A stretch of 64,000 bases of DNA from Rossellomorea sp. y25 (GTDB taxonomy: Bacteria > Bacillota > Bacilli > Bacillales > Bacillaceae_B). Location: contig NZ_CP145886.1 in the NCBI RefSeq assembly GCF_038049935.1, forward strand, positions 3,891,001 through 3,955,000, written 5' to 3'. Of the stretch, positions 1-9,300 are shown in pieces. A program made the translations under genes and the position numbers. The stretch's first letter is position 1. Each line of letters opens with the position of its first letter. Under the pieces are notes generated by a model that worked only from the letters and a program-made list of their open reading frames with translations, ran no database searches and was not told the DNA's origin.

Positions 1-84
1 AAGCTGGCACGTCTAACTGAAAACCTTAGAGAATATAAGAAAATCGAAAGTAAATTCTATCCTTCTGCTAATAAAAACACGTAA
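1..84 (+). CDS. C-terminal fragment of an unidentified protein
   Basis: The window opens inside a reading frame whose last 27 codons are visible and which stops with TAA at 82-84, directly at the base of a terminator hairpin. The visible end is charged and helical-looking (LTENLREYKKIESKFY). That is too little to name the family. The position of the stop against the terminator is the main reason to think it is real. Confidence 0.5.
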   Translation, partial: KLARLTENLREYKKIESKFYPSANKNT

Positions 85-119
85 AAAGCTTCATCTCATA
101 AAAGAGATGAAGCTTTTTT
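84..119. terminator. Bidirectional Rho-independent terminator
   Basis: A 14-bp perfect stem (84-97 with 104-117) around a 6-nt loop is followed by a T run on the plus strand and preceded by an A run, so it can serve the plus-strand gene ending at 84 and the minus-strand gene ending at 128. Confidence 0.85.
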
Positions 120-127
120 ACCAGGAA

Positions 128-388
128 TTAAATCCATGTTTCGACGATACTGGAATCTTCCCCTTGTGCTTTCGGTACTAGCGAGAAACGTTCTGGAATT
201 TCACTTCTGATTGCTTCTAATGTAGGTCTCATCAAAATATAATGAGTGGGCTGATTGACATCGAATAGCCTTGCTACAAACATGCCTTGATAATCTTTGG
301 GACTGGAATAAATACAGATGATGGGCATTTTATAATCACTTAATGTCACCTCATCAAATGATGAAATTAATCGATCCGGGTTTTCCAT
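128..388 (-). CDS. Small conserved-looking protein of unknown function (86 aa)
   Basis: I do not recognise the family. I chose the ATG at 388 (protein begins MENPDRLISSF) because it has AAAGGAGAG about 7 nt upstream; an upstream ATG at 421 adds 11 residues without a comparable site. There is no signal peptide or membrane segment, so it is probably cytoplasmic. It lies 40 bp downstream of the HTH-TPR regulator at 429-1658 and before a shared terminator, so the two are probably co-transcribed. Peptide-sensing regulators often carry a small secreted signal-peptide gene in this position, but this protein has no secretion signal and does not look like one. Confidence 0.65.
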   Translation of the reverse strand: MENPDRLISSFDEVTLSDYKMPIICIYSSPKDYQGMFVARLFDVNQPTHYILMRPTLEAIRSEIPERFSLVPKAQGEDSSIVETWI

Positions 389-428
389 CAAATCTCTCCT
401 TTCTGTGTCATTTCTAATCATATTACCG

Positions 429-1658
429 TCAGCTTAAAACGCATTCTTTTCCTTTTGCCTCTCTACCATCCATTCGATTATGATTGTAGAGCTTTTGAAT
501 GTAATAGTTGCACTTAGCGTATTGCCCTTCTTCCTTCAATAGAGGGATGATGACATTCTCTATATATTGATAATATGCTTCTTCTCCCTCTTGGACCCTG
601 ATCTCAAGCATCGTAAAAAAAGTTTCCATTTGGGGATTTTTCATATCTGTCACAGATGCCTGTCCTTCTTCTATTAAACTTGCATATTTTTCATTATTTG
701 CTGAATCGTCTACATTCATGGAACTATCAATATAACCAAAGAGGCTGTTTAAATATATATCTCTATCAGACTCATGCTTTAATAATCCATATGCCATTTG
801 AAATGCATCTCTCGCCTTTCTATCCTCCATTACGTCTCGATAAAGATTCCCTAAATTCAGATGAAGAACGGCTTTTCTTTTATGATCATGGAGATTATCA
901 CAATGTTGGATCAACTCGTCATATTTCTCTACTAACGACGCCAGACTCGCTCCTTCGCTTCTGCCTTCCGCTACCAACTGAATCGTAGCAGCATCTACGC
1001 ACCTTGTAAAATTAAACGTTTCCTTGAAATAGTTCAGAGCCAGCTGACTATATCGTAGGGATTTGTCAAGTTGCCCAAGATCTTGATAGCCAACTGACAT
1101 GTGATAATAGGCTTCAGGATTGGAATAAATATCCCGATCTATTTTCTCCAAATACGTTATGGCTGTTTGCGGATTTCCTTTTGCAAGCTCATACATGCCT
1201 TTTATATGATAATATAACTGAAAATCATAATCGAACATATGGAAGGACAGACGTTTATTAGAAAACTGACTTAAATAGAATGCAGCTTCTTTAACCTCCC
1301 CTTTCATAATAAAGTACCTTGCTTTCAGTAGCTTAAAGGTGCCATTAAGGGTTTCAATTTTGATTAATGGATTTTGTTCAATGGTCTCCTTCAATAATTC
1401 AATCTTTCCATTTACTTGCTTAATCATGACATCATGCCACAATTCCAAATCTAAACGTAATTTTTTATACGCCTTTAACTCTTTCTCCACGTTCATATTT
1501 AGCCTTTGATTGAACAATTCGATTTTATCTTTCGTAATCTGCAAGTGTCCGCTTTCAATTTTACTGATATGGCCAGGTGTACAAATTCCATCCCCTACCT
1601 GTTTCTGGGTCATCCCCTTAAAGATTCGATAATATTTAATAAATGTCCCAATGTGCAT
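429..1658 (-). CDS. HTH-XRE/TPR transcriptional regulator, NprR/PlcR-like (paralog 1)
   Basis: A 409-residue cytoplasmic regulator. Residues about 5-60 form an XRE-type helix-turn-helix (MTQKQVGDGIC, HISKIESG), followed by tetratricopeptide-like helical repeats to the end. This is the layout of the RRNPP family (Rap, NprR, PlcR, PrgX, AimR), in which the repeats bind a short imported peptide. It is clearly paralogous to the protein at 12073-13299: the two share length, the segment around ELWHDVMIKQ / HCWHDAMIRQ, and LIQHCDNLHDHKRK / LIQTCDICHAFDKK. The ATG at 1658 is preceded by GGAGGTTAAATC. A TATAAT at 1737-1742 on the minus strand is a plausible -10. Its target is not shown by the sequence; the nearby sipW-tasA unit and the proteases are candidates. 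Confidence 0.85.
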   Translation of the reverse strand: MHIGTFIKYYRIFKGMTQKQVGDGICTPGHISKIESGHLQITKDKIELFNQRLNMNVEKELKAYKKLRLDLELWHDVMIKQVNGKIELLKETIEQNPLIKIETLNGTFKLLKARYFIMKGEVKEAAFYLSQFSNKRLSFHMFDYDFQLYYHIKGMYELAKGNPQTAITYLEKIDRDIYSNPEAYYHMSVGYQDLGQLDKSLRYSQLALNYFKETFNFTRCVDAATIQLVAEGRSEGASLASLVEKYDELIQHCDNLHDHKRKAVLHLNLGNLYRDVMEDRKARDAFQMAYGLLKHESDRDIYLNSLFGYIDSSMNVDDSANNEKYASLIEEGQASVTDMKNPQMETFFTMLEIRVQEGEEAYYQYIENVIIPLLKEEGQYAKCNYYIQKLYNHNRMDGREAKGKECVLS

Positions 1659-2023
1659 GATTTAACCTCCAGGGTGACGTAGTATACGTTAATTCAGTAC
1701 ATCCAAATTTTTTATTTCAATATAGGTTATACTCCTATTATACTAATAAGTGATCATGAAAAAATTGGGGTTTTCAGCAGGTTTCCTAAAGTCTCAAATA
1801 AAACTATTTACCCGCTTCTTTTTACTTACACCCCTACTTTATTGACTATTAAAAGGAAATTACAAAGAAATATCGGCAATAAATCTTATATATTTGAAAA
1901 ACTTTCAATTATCTGGCTTTTTGGATAAAAATAGTTTAGGTCTTTTAGTCTATTCTATTTTCCCGATTGCTTGCACATTTTTTATGCTATTTTCCGAAAA
2001 TGATTGTGGCTTTTAAAATTAGA
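1659..2023. other. AT-rich intergenic region with promoter of the regulator
   Basis: The region holds a minus-strand TATAAT at 1737-1742 and an ATTGGGGTTT word at 1764-1773 that recurs upstream of sipW (4092-4101). A 29-codon plus-strand ORF (1756-1845) has only a weak ribosome site and I do not call it. Nothing else is recognisable. Confidence 0.5.
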
Positions 2024-2077
2024 AAAAAAGATAGCCGGCGCACCTGACTGATTCATGGTGTGCCGGCTATCTTTTTT
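2024..2077 (-). terminator. Terminator of the propeptide lipoprotein gene
   Basis: A long stem (AAGATAGCCGGC...GCCGGCTATCTT, extended by GCACC/GGTGT) with A and T runs on both sides. It reaches into the stop codon of the gene ending at 2076. Confidence 0.9.
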
Positions 2078-2582
2078 ACATTTGATCTGAAGGTTGGATA
2101 GGAGGATCCAACTGGATTTCCTGGTCTGGATAAATCCTGGAAATAACGGAAGAACCCATTAATCTCTTAATTCCATTTGCCGGTAATTCTATCGACACCC
2201 CATTAAAGGCTGTTTTATACCTGTGTTTGATACGATATTCCACTTCATTATCATCCAGGAAGGCATGAAGTTCTTGCTCGAAAGCCTGATGACTCTGTTC
2301 AACGTGTTCCTTGGCTTTGTCCAAGGTCATATCCACGCCTTGAGCTTCTGCTTCCAGAACGGCTATTTTTGCAGGTTTTGTCTTAAACTCAATAATAACG
2401 GAAACAACCTTCTCACTTGAAAGATTAATGGATGGATCAACCTTGACCGCCGAATTCATCGTTTCTTCCACCGCCTCATCCTCATTCTGATAGGTACTTT
2501 CCCCTGGATCTGCCTGACATCCTCCTATGACCATCATAAAGACCAGGAAAAGGACTCTCCAGTAGCACTTCTTCATTAACAT
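2076..2582 (-). CDS. Lipoprotein consisting of a stand-alone subtilisin propeptide (inhibitor I9) domain
   Basis: 168 residues. A type II signal peptide ends in the lipobox VIGGC (Cys22), so the protein should be anchored on the outer face of the membrane. After a short acidic linker, residues about 55-165 align along their whole length with the propeptides of the large S8 proteases in this window: SVIIEFKTKPAKIAVLEAEA against SVIVEFKDKPAETAVVEAAA of the 6358-10449 protease, then YKTAFNGVSIELPAN against YKNAFNGVAIELPAN, ending at DPPIQ against EPPVQ. The protein stops exactly where the catalytic domain would begin. I9 domains act as intramolecular chaperones and tight inhibitors of their own protease. 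A membrane-tethered copy could inhibit, chaperone or capture the sibling proteases at the cell surface; that role is inferred. The start has AAAGGAGATCGA before ATG. Confidence 0.85.
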   Translation of the reverse strand: MLMKKCYWRVLFLVFMMVIGGCQADPGESTYQNEDEAVEETMNSAVKVDPSINLSSEKVVSVIIEFKTKPAKIAVLEAEAQGVDMTLDKAKEHVEQSHQAFEQELHAFLDDNEVEYRIKHRYKTAFNGVSIELPANGIKRLMGSSVISRIYPDQEIQLDPPIQPSDQM

Positions 2583-2605
2583 TCGATCTCCTTTATTTAA
2601 GAGTT

Positions 2606-2636
2606 TAAAAAAAAAGACAATCTATCAGGATTGTCT
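2606..2636 (-). terminator. Terminator between tasA-like gene and propeptide lipoprotein gene
   Basis: On the minus strand AGACAATC-CTGATA-GATTGTCT is followed by nine T residues. It lies only about 25 nt before the lipoprotein start codon, so lipoprotein expression may depend partly on read-through. Confidence 0.85.
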
Positions 2637-2692
2637 CCTTTCGATTGCCTTTTCAAACGTTATTCACGAAGTTATTCTATTTTAGAGATTCG

Positions 2693-3403
2693 TTAGTTTT
2701 TTGCACCATCATCCATTTGCTTGGCTGTTACATTCAAATTCGATGTATAGGTAATTCCTTGATACTCATTACCTGCTTTTTCGTCCAGTTTGATTGCGAA
2801 AGAAAGGTCAATGTATTGGTCATCATTTAATTGCCAAAATTCATGCTTCTCGCCCTCTTTAGAACCGTCCCCAAGTACCATCTTGGCTTTCCCGCTCATG
2901 CCTTTTGCAGCAGGTTGTGCCTCTTCCTCTACAAATCCGACAACCATTTCAACTCCAGGAGCGATCGCTTTGGACATAGATCTAACTTCATTGGTTGTCC
3001 CATTGAATAACTCATCTAAGTAGATTCTTGATTCTTCCAGGATGTCGTCTGTCATTTCTTGTCCTTCAGAGAACTTATAAGCGATATATCCTACTTTATA
3101 GGCATCTAAAGGTACATCTGCACTGAGAGACTGGTTATAGGTAGCTTTAAGATAAGCATCCATATCACCTGTGTTTTCAATCTTTAACCATTCACCGTAC
3201 TTTAATTGTGAAGGGGCAAACCCAGTAGCTTCGATGATCTTGGTTTCCATGTCTTGTGAGTTGTTGATCTCCAATGTACCGTTTGTGATCTCTCCTGTGG
3301 CATTTGTCTCGGATGTGAACCAAGAATATGTACCAAAGCTTCCAGATACTACGATTGCTCCTACTAATGCGCTTCCCAAAAATGCATTCTTCAACTTAAA
3401 CAT
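2693..3403 (-). CDS. TasA/CalY-like secreted protein (SipW-dependent, camelysin family)
   Basis: 236 residues. The N-terminus (FLGSALVGAIVVSGSFGTYSWFTSE) is the long signal peptide with an aromatic/Phe-Thr region just after the predicted cleavage site that marks SipW substrates, followed by the typical ITNGTLEI turn. TasA forms amyloid-like or donor-strand biofilm fibres in B. subtilis, and CalY (camelysin) is its B. cereus relative. I infer a surface or matrix protein; fibre formation is not visible in sequence. The sipW gene ends 19 bp upstream, so the two form an operon (GGGGGATTGAC before ATG at 3403). No tapA-like gene is present here. It is followed by a strong terminator. Confidence 0.82.
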   Translation of the reverse strand: MFKLKNAFLGSALVGAIVVSGSFGTYSWFTSETNATGEITNGTLEINNSQDMETKIIEATGFAPSQLKYGEWLKIENTGDMDAYLKATYNQSLSADVPLDAYKVGYIAYKFSEGQEMTDDILEESRIYLDELFNGTTNEVRSMSKAIAPGVEMVVGFVEEEAQPAAKGMSGKAKMVLGDGSKEGEKHEFWQLNDDQYIDLSFAIKLDEKAGNEYQGITYTSNLNVTAKQMDDGAKN

Positions 3404-3422
3404 GTCAATCCCCCATTATTTA

Positions 3423-3962
3423 TTATGATTTGGTATACTCCTCTTGCTTCTTCGGTTTGATTTTTTCATAAACCGTCATACACACATACCCCGTTAATGG
3501 AACAATGATGAATAGTAAGAAACCCATCGGTCCCTTCGTATATTGAGAAAGGAAACCGAGATTTGGAATATGAAAGAGTTCCTTCCCTACTATTTCATTT
3601 GCCGTTGTAACATCTTCATCCACCGTATTGTTGTTATCACCTTGAGTATAGAAGTGCTTTACTCCGTCTTCTCCAACAATGGAGGTGATTCTGTGAGTGA
3701 TCAGGTTTTTCTCCTGGTTGTAATAGGAGATGATATCTCCCTCTTTAAGAACATTTGCATCCACTTCTCGAGTGATGATCACGTCCCCAGCATCAAAGGT
3801 AGGAGCCATACTATTCGACAATACGGTCAGTGGCTTATATCCAAAAAAGGATAGCGGTTTACTGCTGTTCAGGCTTATGAAGATGGAAACGATGATCATC
3901 ATGATGAGTAAAAAAATTACGATTGGTATGACTTTTTTGACAATTTTCACTACCTGCTCCAT
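3423..3962 (-). CDS. sipW: Signal peptidase I of the SipW (ER) type
   Basis: 179 residues with an N-terminal membrane helix (about 10-32) and a second helix near the C-terminus (about 143-165). The Ser in LSNSMAPTF and the His in LITHRITS give the Ser-His dyad of the archaeal/ER-type signal peptidases, in place of the Ser-Lys dyad of ordinary bacterial SipS/SipT. SipW enzymes process TasA and related fibre proteins, which matches the downstream neighbour at 2693-3403. Ribosome site GAGGGTG before ATG at 3962. Confidence 0.9.
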   Translation of the reverse strand: MEQVVKIVKKVIPIVIFLLIMMIIVSIFISLNSSKPLSFFGYKPLTVLSNSMAPTFDAGDVIITREVDANVLKEGDIISYYNQEKNLITHRITSIVGEDGVKHFYTQGDNNNTVDEDVTTANEIVGKELFHIPNLGFLSQYTKGPMGFLLFIIVPLTGYVCMTVYEKIKPKKQEEYTKS

Positions 3963-4509
3963 ATTTCACCCTCTATTCTAGTTGTGTTGTGTGTAATTTC
4001 TGATGGAAGTAAAAGAAGTTCTATTCTAATCAGAATTTCGTTAAGATTCTGATTTCTGTTTATATTATTACACAACTCAGTAACTTGGGGTATTGGGGTT
4101 TACAAGGGGAAGAACTCCTAAATTTAGAGGTATTAATGCCCAATATAATGTATGATTGAAATGAAAGAAGTCTATATTCACATACGAATAATTCCGACAC
4201 GAGACGAAATAACCAGTCATATATAACTATCTCAATCCCCCAAATTTGTCGGTAAGGTCGATGAAGAATCCTCCCAATTCTTTACAAGAAACAATTATAT
4301 TCTATAATTAGGAATAGGAATAAGGGCAAGAATGGTACTTGTAGTGTCTCGCTGTTCTCGTAAACCTTACTGCTTATCATCCAGGAGAGCAGTGGTTGAT
4401 TTCCGCTTTAATCAGCTAAGAAGGTTCCCACTAGTAATCGCCCGAATAGATCCACAAAAATAGAACTCTATTCATTTTAACTGAATTCACTTTCACTCTA
4501 CTCTAATTT
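3963..4509. other. Intergenic region between sipW and the YdeI-like gene
   Basis: About 550 bp, AT-rich, between divergently transcribed genes. It must carry the sipW promoter: around 4060-4101 the minus strand has AAACCCCAAT followed about 20 nt later by an AT-rich -10-like segment. I see no gene, RNA or clear repeat in the remainder. Confidence 0.4.
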
Positions 4510-4524
4510 TTGGAGGAATTACAT

Positions 4525-5202
4525 TTGACCACTATCATTGACAAATTAAGATTAACCAAATATCAAAATATGGCAGTCCTTCATCAGCCCGATGATTATT
4601 CTATCTTTACAGGTATGCCGACATCTCTTTCTGAGAATCACGAAGCTATCTTTATATTTGTTAAAACGATTGAGGAGATGGATGAACATTTAAACAAGAT
4701 CCTTCAGAACGAAAAAGTCCTGCTTCCAAAAGGTTATCTTTTTTTCGCATATCCGAAAAAAGGGAATACTCGATTTGATACCTATATTCACCGTGATGAA
4801 TTGTTTCCGGCAATAAATGTTGGGAAAGATGGTTATATCGGGGACAGCGATATCAAGTTTTCACGTATGGTGAGTATGGACGATGTCTTTACGGTTATCG
4901 GCATGAAACGTGAAAAGAAAAAAGTAGCGAAGACACCTGCTTCGAGTCAATGTGTTGCAGATTATGAGGGAAATGTAAAGGACGTGGAAGCATTACTAAA
5001 AGACCATCCGGCAGAGTTGAAATTCTATCAAAACCTGACGCCTGGTTATCAAAAAGACTGGGCAAGGCAAATCTTTTCGGCTAAACAGCAATCCACACGT
5101 GACAAAAGAACCCATCAGATGATTGAAATCTTGTCTGAAGGATATAAGACGCTGGATCTATATCGTAGAAAAAAGAATCAGAAAAAAGAATCGAGTGAGT
5201 GA
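4525..5202 (+). CDS. YdeI/OmpD-associated (OmdA) family protein
   Basis: 225 residues. The start is TTG at 4525, because the strong TTGGAGGAATT site (GGAGG at 4512-4516) lies 8 nt before it; a longer frame from TTG at 4510 would start inside that ribosome site. The C-terminal ~70 residues (DVEALLKDHPAELKFYQNLTPGYQKDW followed by a basic helix ending in RRKKNQKK) match the bacteriocin-protection YdeI/OmpD-associated domain. The N-terminal part is an alpha/beta domain I cannot name. There is no signal peptide. The function is not established for the Gram-positive members. Single-gene unit with its own terminator. Confidence 0.7.
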   Translation: MTTIIDKLRLTKYQNMAVLHQPDDYSIFTGMPTSLSENHEAIFIFVKTIEEMDEHLNKILQNEKVLLPKGYLFFAYPKKGNTRFDTYIHRDELFPAINVGKDGYIGDSDIKFSRMVSMDDVFTVIGMKREKKKVAKTPASSQCVADYEGNVKDVEALLKDHPAELKFYQNLTPGYQKDWARQIFSAKQQSTRDKRTHQMIEILSEGYKTLDLYRRKKNQKKESSE

Positions 5203-5226
5203 TATTATCATTCACTCGATTTTTCT
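5187..5226 (+). terminator. Terminator of the YdeI-like gene
   Basis: Stem AATCGAGTGA/TCACTCGATT around the stop codon, followed by TTTTCTT. Confidence 0.85.
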
Positions 5227-5478
5227 TACCTCTTTACATCATTTCTAAATATAAAGTGCCGATCACTAGAATCGACACAATGGATCCTTTTGTTATTTAA
5301 TAGAAACTGTATTTGCATCAGAAATGATGATGGATAATCCTCATTTCCACTTTTTTTATTTGCTTTTACCTTAATCTCAACTTCAATATTTTAGTTTAAA
5401 AAGCATAATAGCCGTATAAAAACCATCCCAAATGCACACCATATGTTTGCTCTATATTTAAACTAGGGGTGGGAAATC

Positions 5479-6195
5479 ATGGATTGGTTTGGCCACAGTC
5501 ATCAATCTTTCCATTTTAGCTTGTTTTCTGTAAGTCACGTTATTATATTAGCCATCTTTATATTTATTGCAGTCATCCTTTTTCTTTACCGAAAAAATGT
5601 GAATGAAAGTAAATGGAGAAAAATTGAAAAAGGAACAGCTTATTCCTTGATTATAATGGAGATCATGAATCATGTATGGATGTATGTACATGGAGTATGG
5701 AAATTCGGCCGTTCCATGCCTTTGGAGTTGTGTAATATCGCTGTCATTTTATGTATCTGTTTACTATTGACCAGAAAAAAAATATTCTTTGAATTATTAT
5801 TTTTTATTGCTGTTTTAGGTGCGACACAAGCAATCATTACTCCCGCATTGACATATGATTTCCCTCACTTTCGATTTCTTCACTTTTTCTATTCGCATTT
5901 GTTCGCCGTATGGGTAACGTTGTATTTTACGTTAGTAAAAGGGTATCACCCAACATTCAGGTCGTTTACAAAACTTATTGTCTTTATTAACCTCCTAATG
6001 CCGATCATCTTGTTCGTGAATAAGCAGGCAGACGGAAATTATTGGTTTTTACGCCACAAACCAAAAAGCCCAAGTCTATTTGATGTACTGGGACCGTATC
6101 CGTGGTATATCTTAACGCTTGAAAGTGTCTTAATTGTAATTAGCGTGATTACATGGCTCATCTTACGAAAAATGCGGGGAACAATCTCGGCCTGA
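5479..6195 (+). CDS. ywaF: YwaF/TIGR02206-type integral membrane protein
   Basis: 238 residues with six or seven hydrophobic segments. It resembles the B. subtilis YwaF family (TIGR02206): an N-terminal SHQSFHFSLFSVSH segment, MPLELCNIAVIL in the third helix, and the PYPWYILTLE stretch before the last helix. Its molecular role is unknown. ATG at 5479 follows GGGGTGGGAAATC. No partner gene is nearby. Confidence 0.75.
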   Translation: MDWFGHSHQSFHFSLFSVSHVIILAIFIFIAVILFLYRKNVNESKWRKIEKGTAYSLIIMEIMNHVWMYVHGVWKFGRSMPLELCNIAVILCICLLLTRKKIFFELLFFIAVLGATQAIITPALTYDFPHFRFLHFFYSHLFAVWVTLYFTLVKGYHPTFRSFTKLIVFINLLMPIILFVNKQADGNYWFLRHKPKSPSLFDVLGPYPWYILTLESVLIVISVITWLILRKMRGTISA

Positions 6196-6280
6196 AACAA
6201 GACAATGATTCTAATTGGCACAGTGCTAAAAAAGAGATCCTTTGTTTCTTAGATGAGTGTTAGAGGAAAGGGACATTCAT

Positions 6281-6320
6281 TAAAAATAGAGTGTTTAAGG
6301 AATTAAACCTTAAACACTCT
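6281..6320 (-). terminator. Terminator of the first dockerin protease
   Basis: Perfect 13-bp stem AGAGTGTTTAAGG/CCTTAAACACTCT (6288-6300 with 6308-6320). On the minus strand it is followed by ATTTTTA. Confidence 0.8.
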
Positions 6321-6357
6321 AACGGACTCTTATAATATTGCTCAATGTTCTGTGAAC

Positions 6358-9300
6358 TTATTGGACTCCAAGCTCTTCCAGAATCCTCTCCAATGATTTG
6401 CCTTTGTAGTTCTGTTTCGCTTTCGGAGCATTCTCTGCCGTTGGATTTTTCATGAGGTAATTCTCTTTCACATATCCAATGTCTGCAGCATCAACGGTAC
6501 CGTCGAAATTAATATCTGCATTACGATCGGATGTCCCCCACTTCTCTTGAATGTAAACAGCATCCATCACATCAATAACATCGTCTTTATTTACATCACC
6601 GGCTTCAAGTGTTGTGAACAAGATATCTTTATATCCATAAGAACCCATTTTAAAAGTTTTATGGAATGTGAAATGACCTGGTACATTCAATTCCAGATTG
6701 AGTTGTTCATCAATTACTGTTAAAGGTAAATTGAAGTCAAACCCTGGTCCATTCTCTATAGTTCCTTCATAAACTGTTCCATCCACACCAGTCATTTTTG
6801 CTTCTGCACTGAGTGTTGAATAGTCAATATTCGTCGCAGGATCACCATTATATGGGTTCATGAATGCCTCCGTTTTAATGGTACCTTCAACCCTTGCTTC
6901 GGGCTTCATACGAAAATGAGGTGCTGCATTAAACAACATGTCTTGAGTGTTTCCTTCAGCATCGGTAATGGAAGTCCTCAGACTACTTGGTGAAAGTGTT
7001 CCCCCATACCACTCATCTTTTACCTTATACGTCACGTTGACTAAAGGCAGATCTCCAGACAAAGGCTGCTGTCCTTCCTTCAAGGTTGCGGTAACCTCTA
7101 ACTGTGAAGAATAAGGGGAAGAATTATCATTTTCAACCTTCACTGAAATTTTATCACTCATGCCTGATGCTGGTTTAACCTCTGCAATATCAACATAATA
7201 ATTATTATAGTTGAATGTGTAAACTGCTTCTTTAACATTCTCCACATTATTTAAGGAGAGAGCGACATCCAAAGTTTCACCCATAAATGCTGCCCGTCTG
7301 TCTGGCTGCACGAGTGCATAAGGCTCACCTTCTCTGATGAAGTAAATGTCACTGCTTTCTACATATGTTCTGTTAGTGGCAGGATCGATCCCGGTAAAAT
7401 CAAGATGCATTGGTCTTGTTTCGTCCATTGGAATGTCAACGGAAAACGTTCCATCTTCATTTACCGGCAGTTCTCCTCTATTTCGGAAATTAAGATAATC
7501 GCGATAGACAACCTTATTATCTCCTTGAGTAACATCAACCCCTGCTTCTTTCATTTCCCCAATTTCTTTATCGAAGATTGAACCTGTAATCTTGACTGTT
7601 GTTTCTTCTGGCTTATATTCATATACACCCGACTCAGGTTTTAGAGAAAGCTTTGGTGCATTATAGTCAATGGATAGTGTATCCGTTTCCGAGAAAGTCT
7701 TTCCTTCATCGTTTGTGGCAACGACCTTTACTTTATAAAAACCAGGCTCAGCACGTTCCGGATGATGAGCAAGTGGTTTGTCTGGACTTCCTGTCAGTGG
7801 GTAGTAGATCCCATCAAAGGCATTTTTTAAAGTCAAATCACCATTAGTTAAGCTCGAAGCAAATCCATCAACTGATCCAATAAACCCGATTTCCTTGTTT
7901 GTTTTTCCATCTACTAGGAATAGGTCAAGTGTTTTCATATGTGATTTTAAATTGAATGTTGCGTCAATAAATCGAGTCATACTTACATCAAAATAATTGT
8001 AAGGAAAGGTCATTGCTTCATGGCTAAGGTTGTAATAATTGATTCCTTCTTCCACCGTTTGAATGGCAAAAGGAACCTGGTAGGATTCATCCGGATTGTT
8101 TCTATTGGTATACACGATATATCCTTCATATGTGCCCAGCTCTGCTGTTTTTGGAATCGTCATGAATACACTCGTTTTCTTCTTGGCATTTCCGTTAACT
8201 TTTATTGTTGAATTGGTTGTAAGGTTCACTCCGTTTTCCGAAGCATCCTTTGAGCTTCTGCGATCCTTTTGGAACTGTACCGTTACATCAAATGTTTTGG
8301 ATTCTTTACTGTTGTTGTATAGGACAAGGGAACGATCCTCTGTTAGATGTTTGCCATTTGGGGCAAATGTACCGAAGCTGATAGCTCCCGTGTTATTGTC
8401 TATGCTTTTTTCTTTTCCATCAACTGGATGCAACGTTTTGCCCAGCACTTCAATTCTTGTGTTTGAATGGACAGCTTCATATGGATCGACAACACCGGAA
8501 CCTACTTCGTACACACTGTAATCTCCATTTAACGGATCTGCCGTATTCATTAAAATTTGCTTAACTTCCGATGGTGATAATTCTGGATTTGATTGTATTA
8601 ATAACGCTGCCACACCCGCGGCATTTGGACTTGCCATTGATGTTCCGGATAATCGGTCGTAGGCGTATTCATACTTCCCTATTTGATCTTCTCCATGCAT
8701 ATAGGATGGGATTGTTGAGAATACAGAGACACCAGGAGCTGTTACTTCCGGTTTAATGTCATATGTTGTACGTGCGGGACCACGGGAGCTGAAGTCTGCC
8801 AATTTGTTTCCTTCGGTCGTTTCTTGTCCCATTTCATTAAAAGAGAATGTTGCTTCTCCGGCAGAGACTTTCTTTTTCAGCTCATTTCCTTGTTCGTAAG
8901 ATAGATTGAATGTCGGGACAAATTGATAGCCTTCCCCTAAATAGGTAGGGATGAAGCCTTCTTCCGGAATATTATTATAGAGCAAAACAGCTTTTGCACC
9001 TTTTTTATAAGCTATTGTAATTTTATCAACGAAACTTGTAATGCCACGTTGAATTAAAACGATTTTCCCTTCCACATTTTTATTATTATAATGGGATTCA
9101 TATCCGAGGGAAACATCGATAACTGGAATACTTTGTCCCCTTAGCTCCTCCAAGTTATCTTCATACCCTTTTCCAAGTAATTTCAAATCTGCAGGAAGCG
9201 TGGTGTCTGCATGCAGTGTTCCTTTCGCCGTAACAACATTTTCGGATGTGTCACTGGCACCAACCGTTATAGCTAATGGGGCAGTTCCCGGAGAACCAAG

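Noticed and set aside
128..388. Idea that the 86-aa gene downstream of the regulator is its signal-peptide precursor
   Set aside because: No signal peptide or hydrophobic N-terminus; it looks like a folded cytoplasmic protein.
8096..8521. 141-codon plus-strand ORF opposite protease 1
   Set aside because: Shadow frame of a well-supported minus-strand gene; the same applies to the other antisense frames within proteases, rnr, qox and glycolytic genes.
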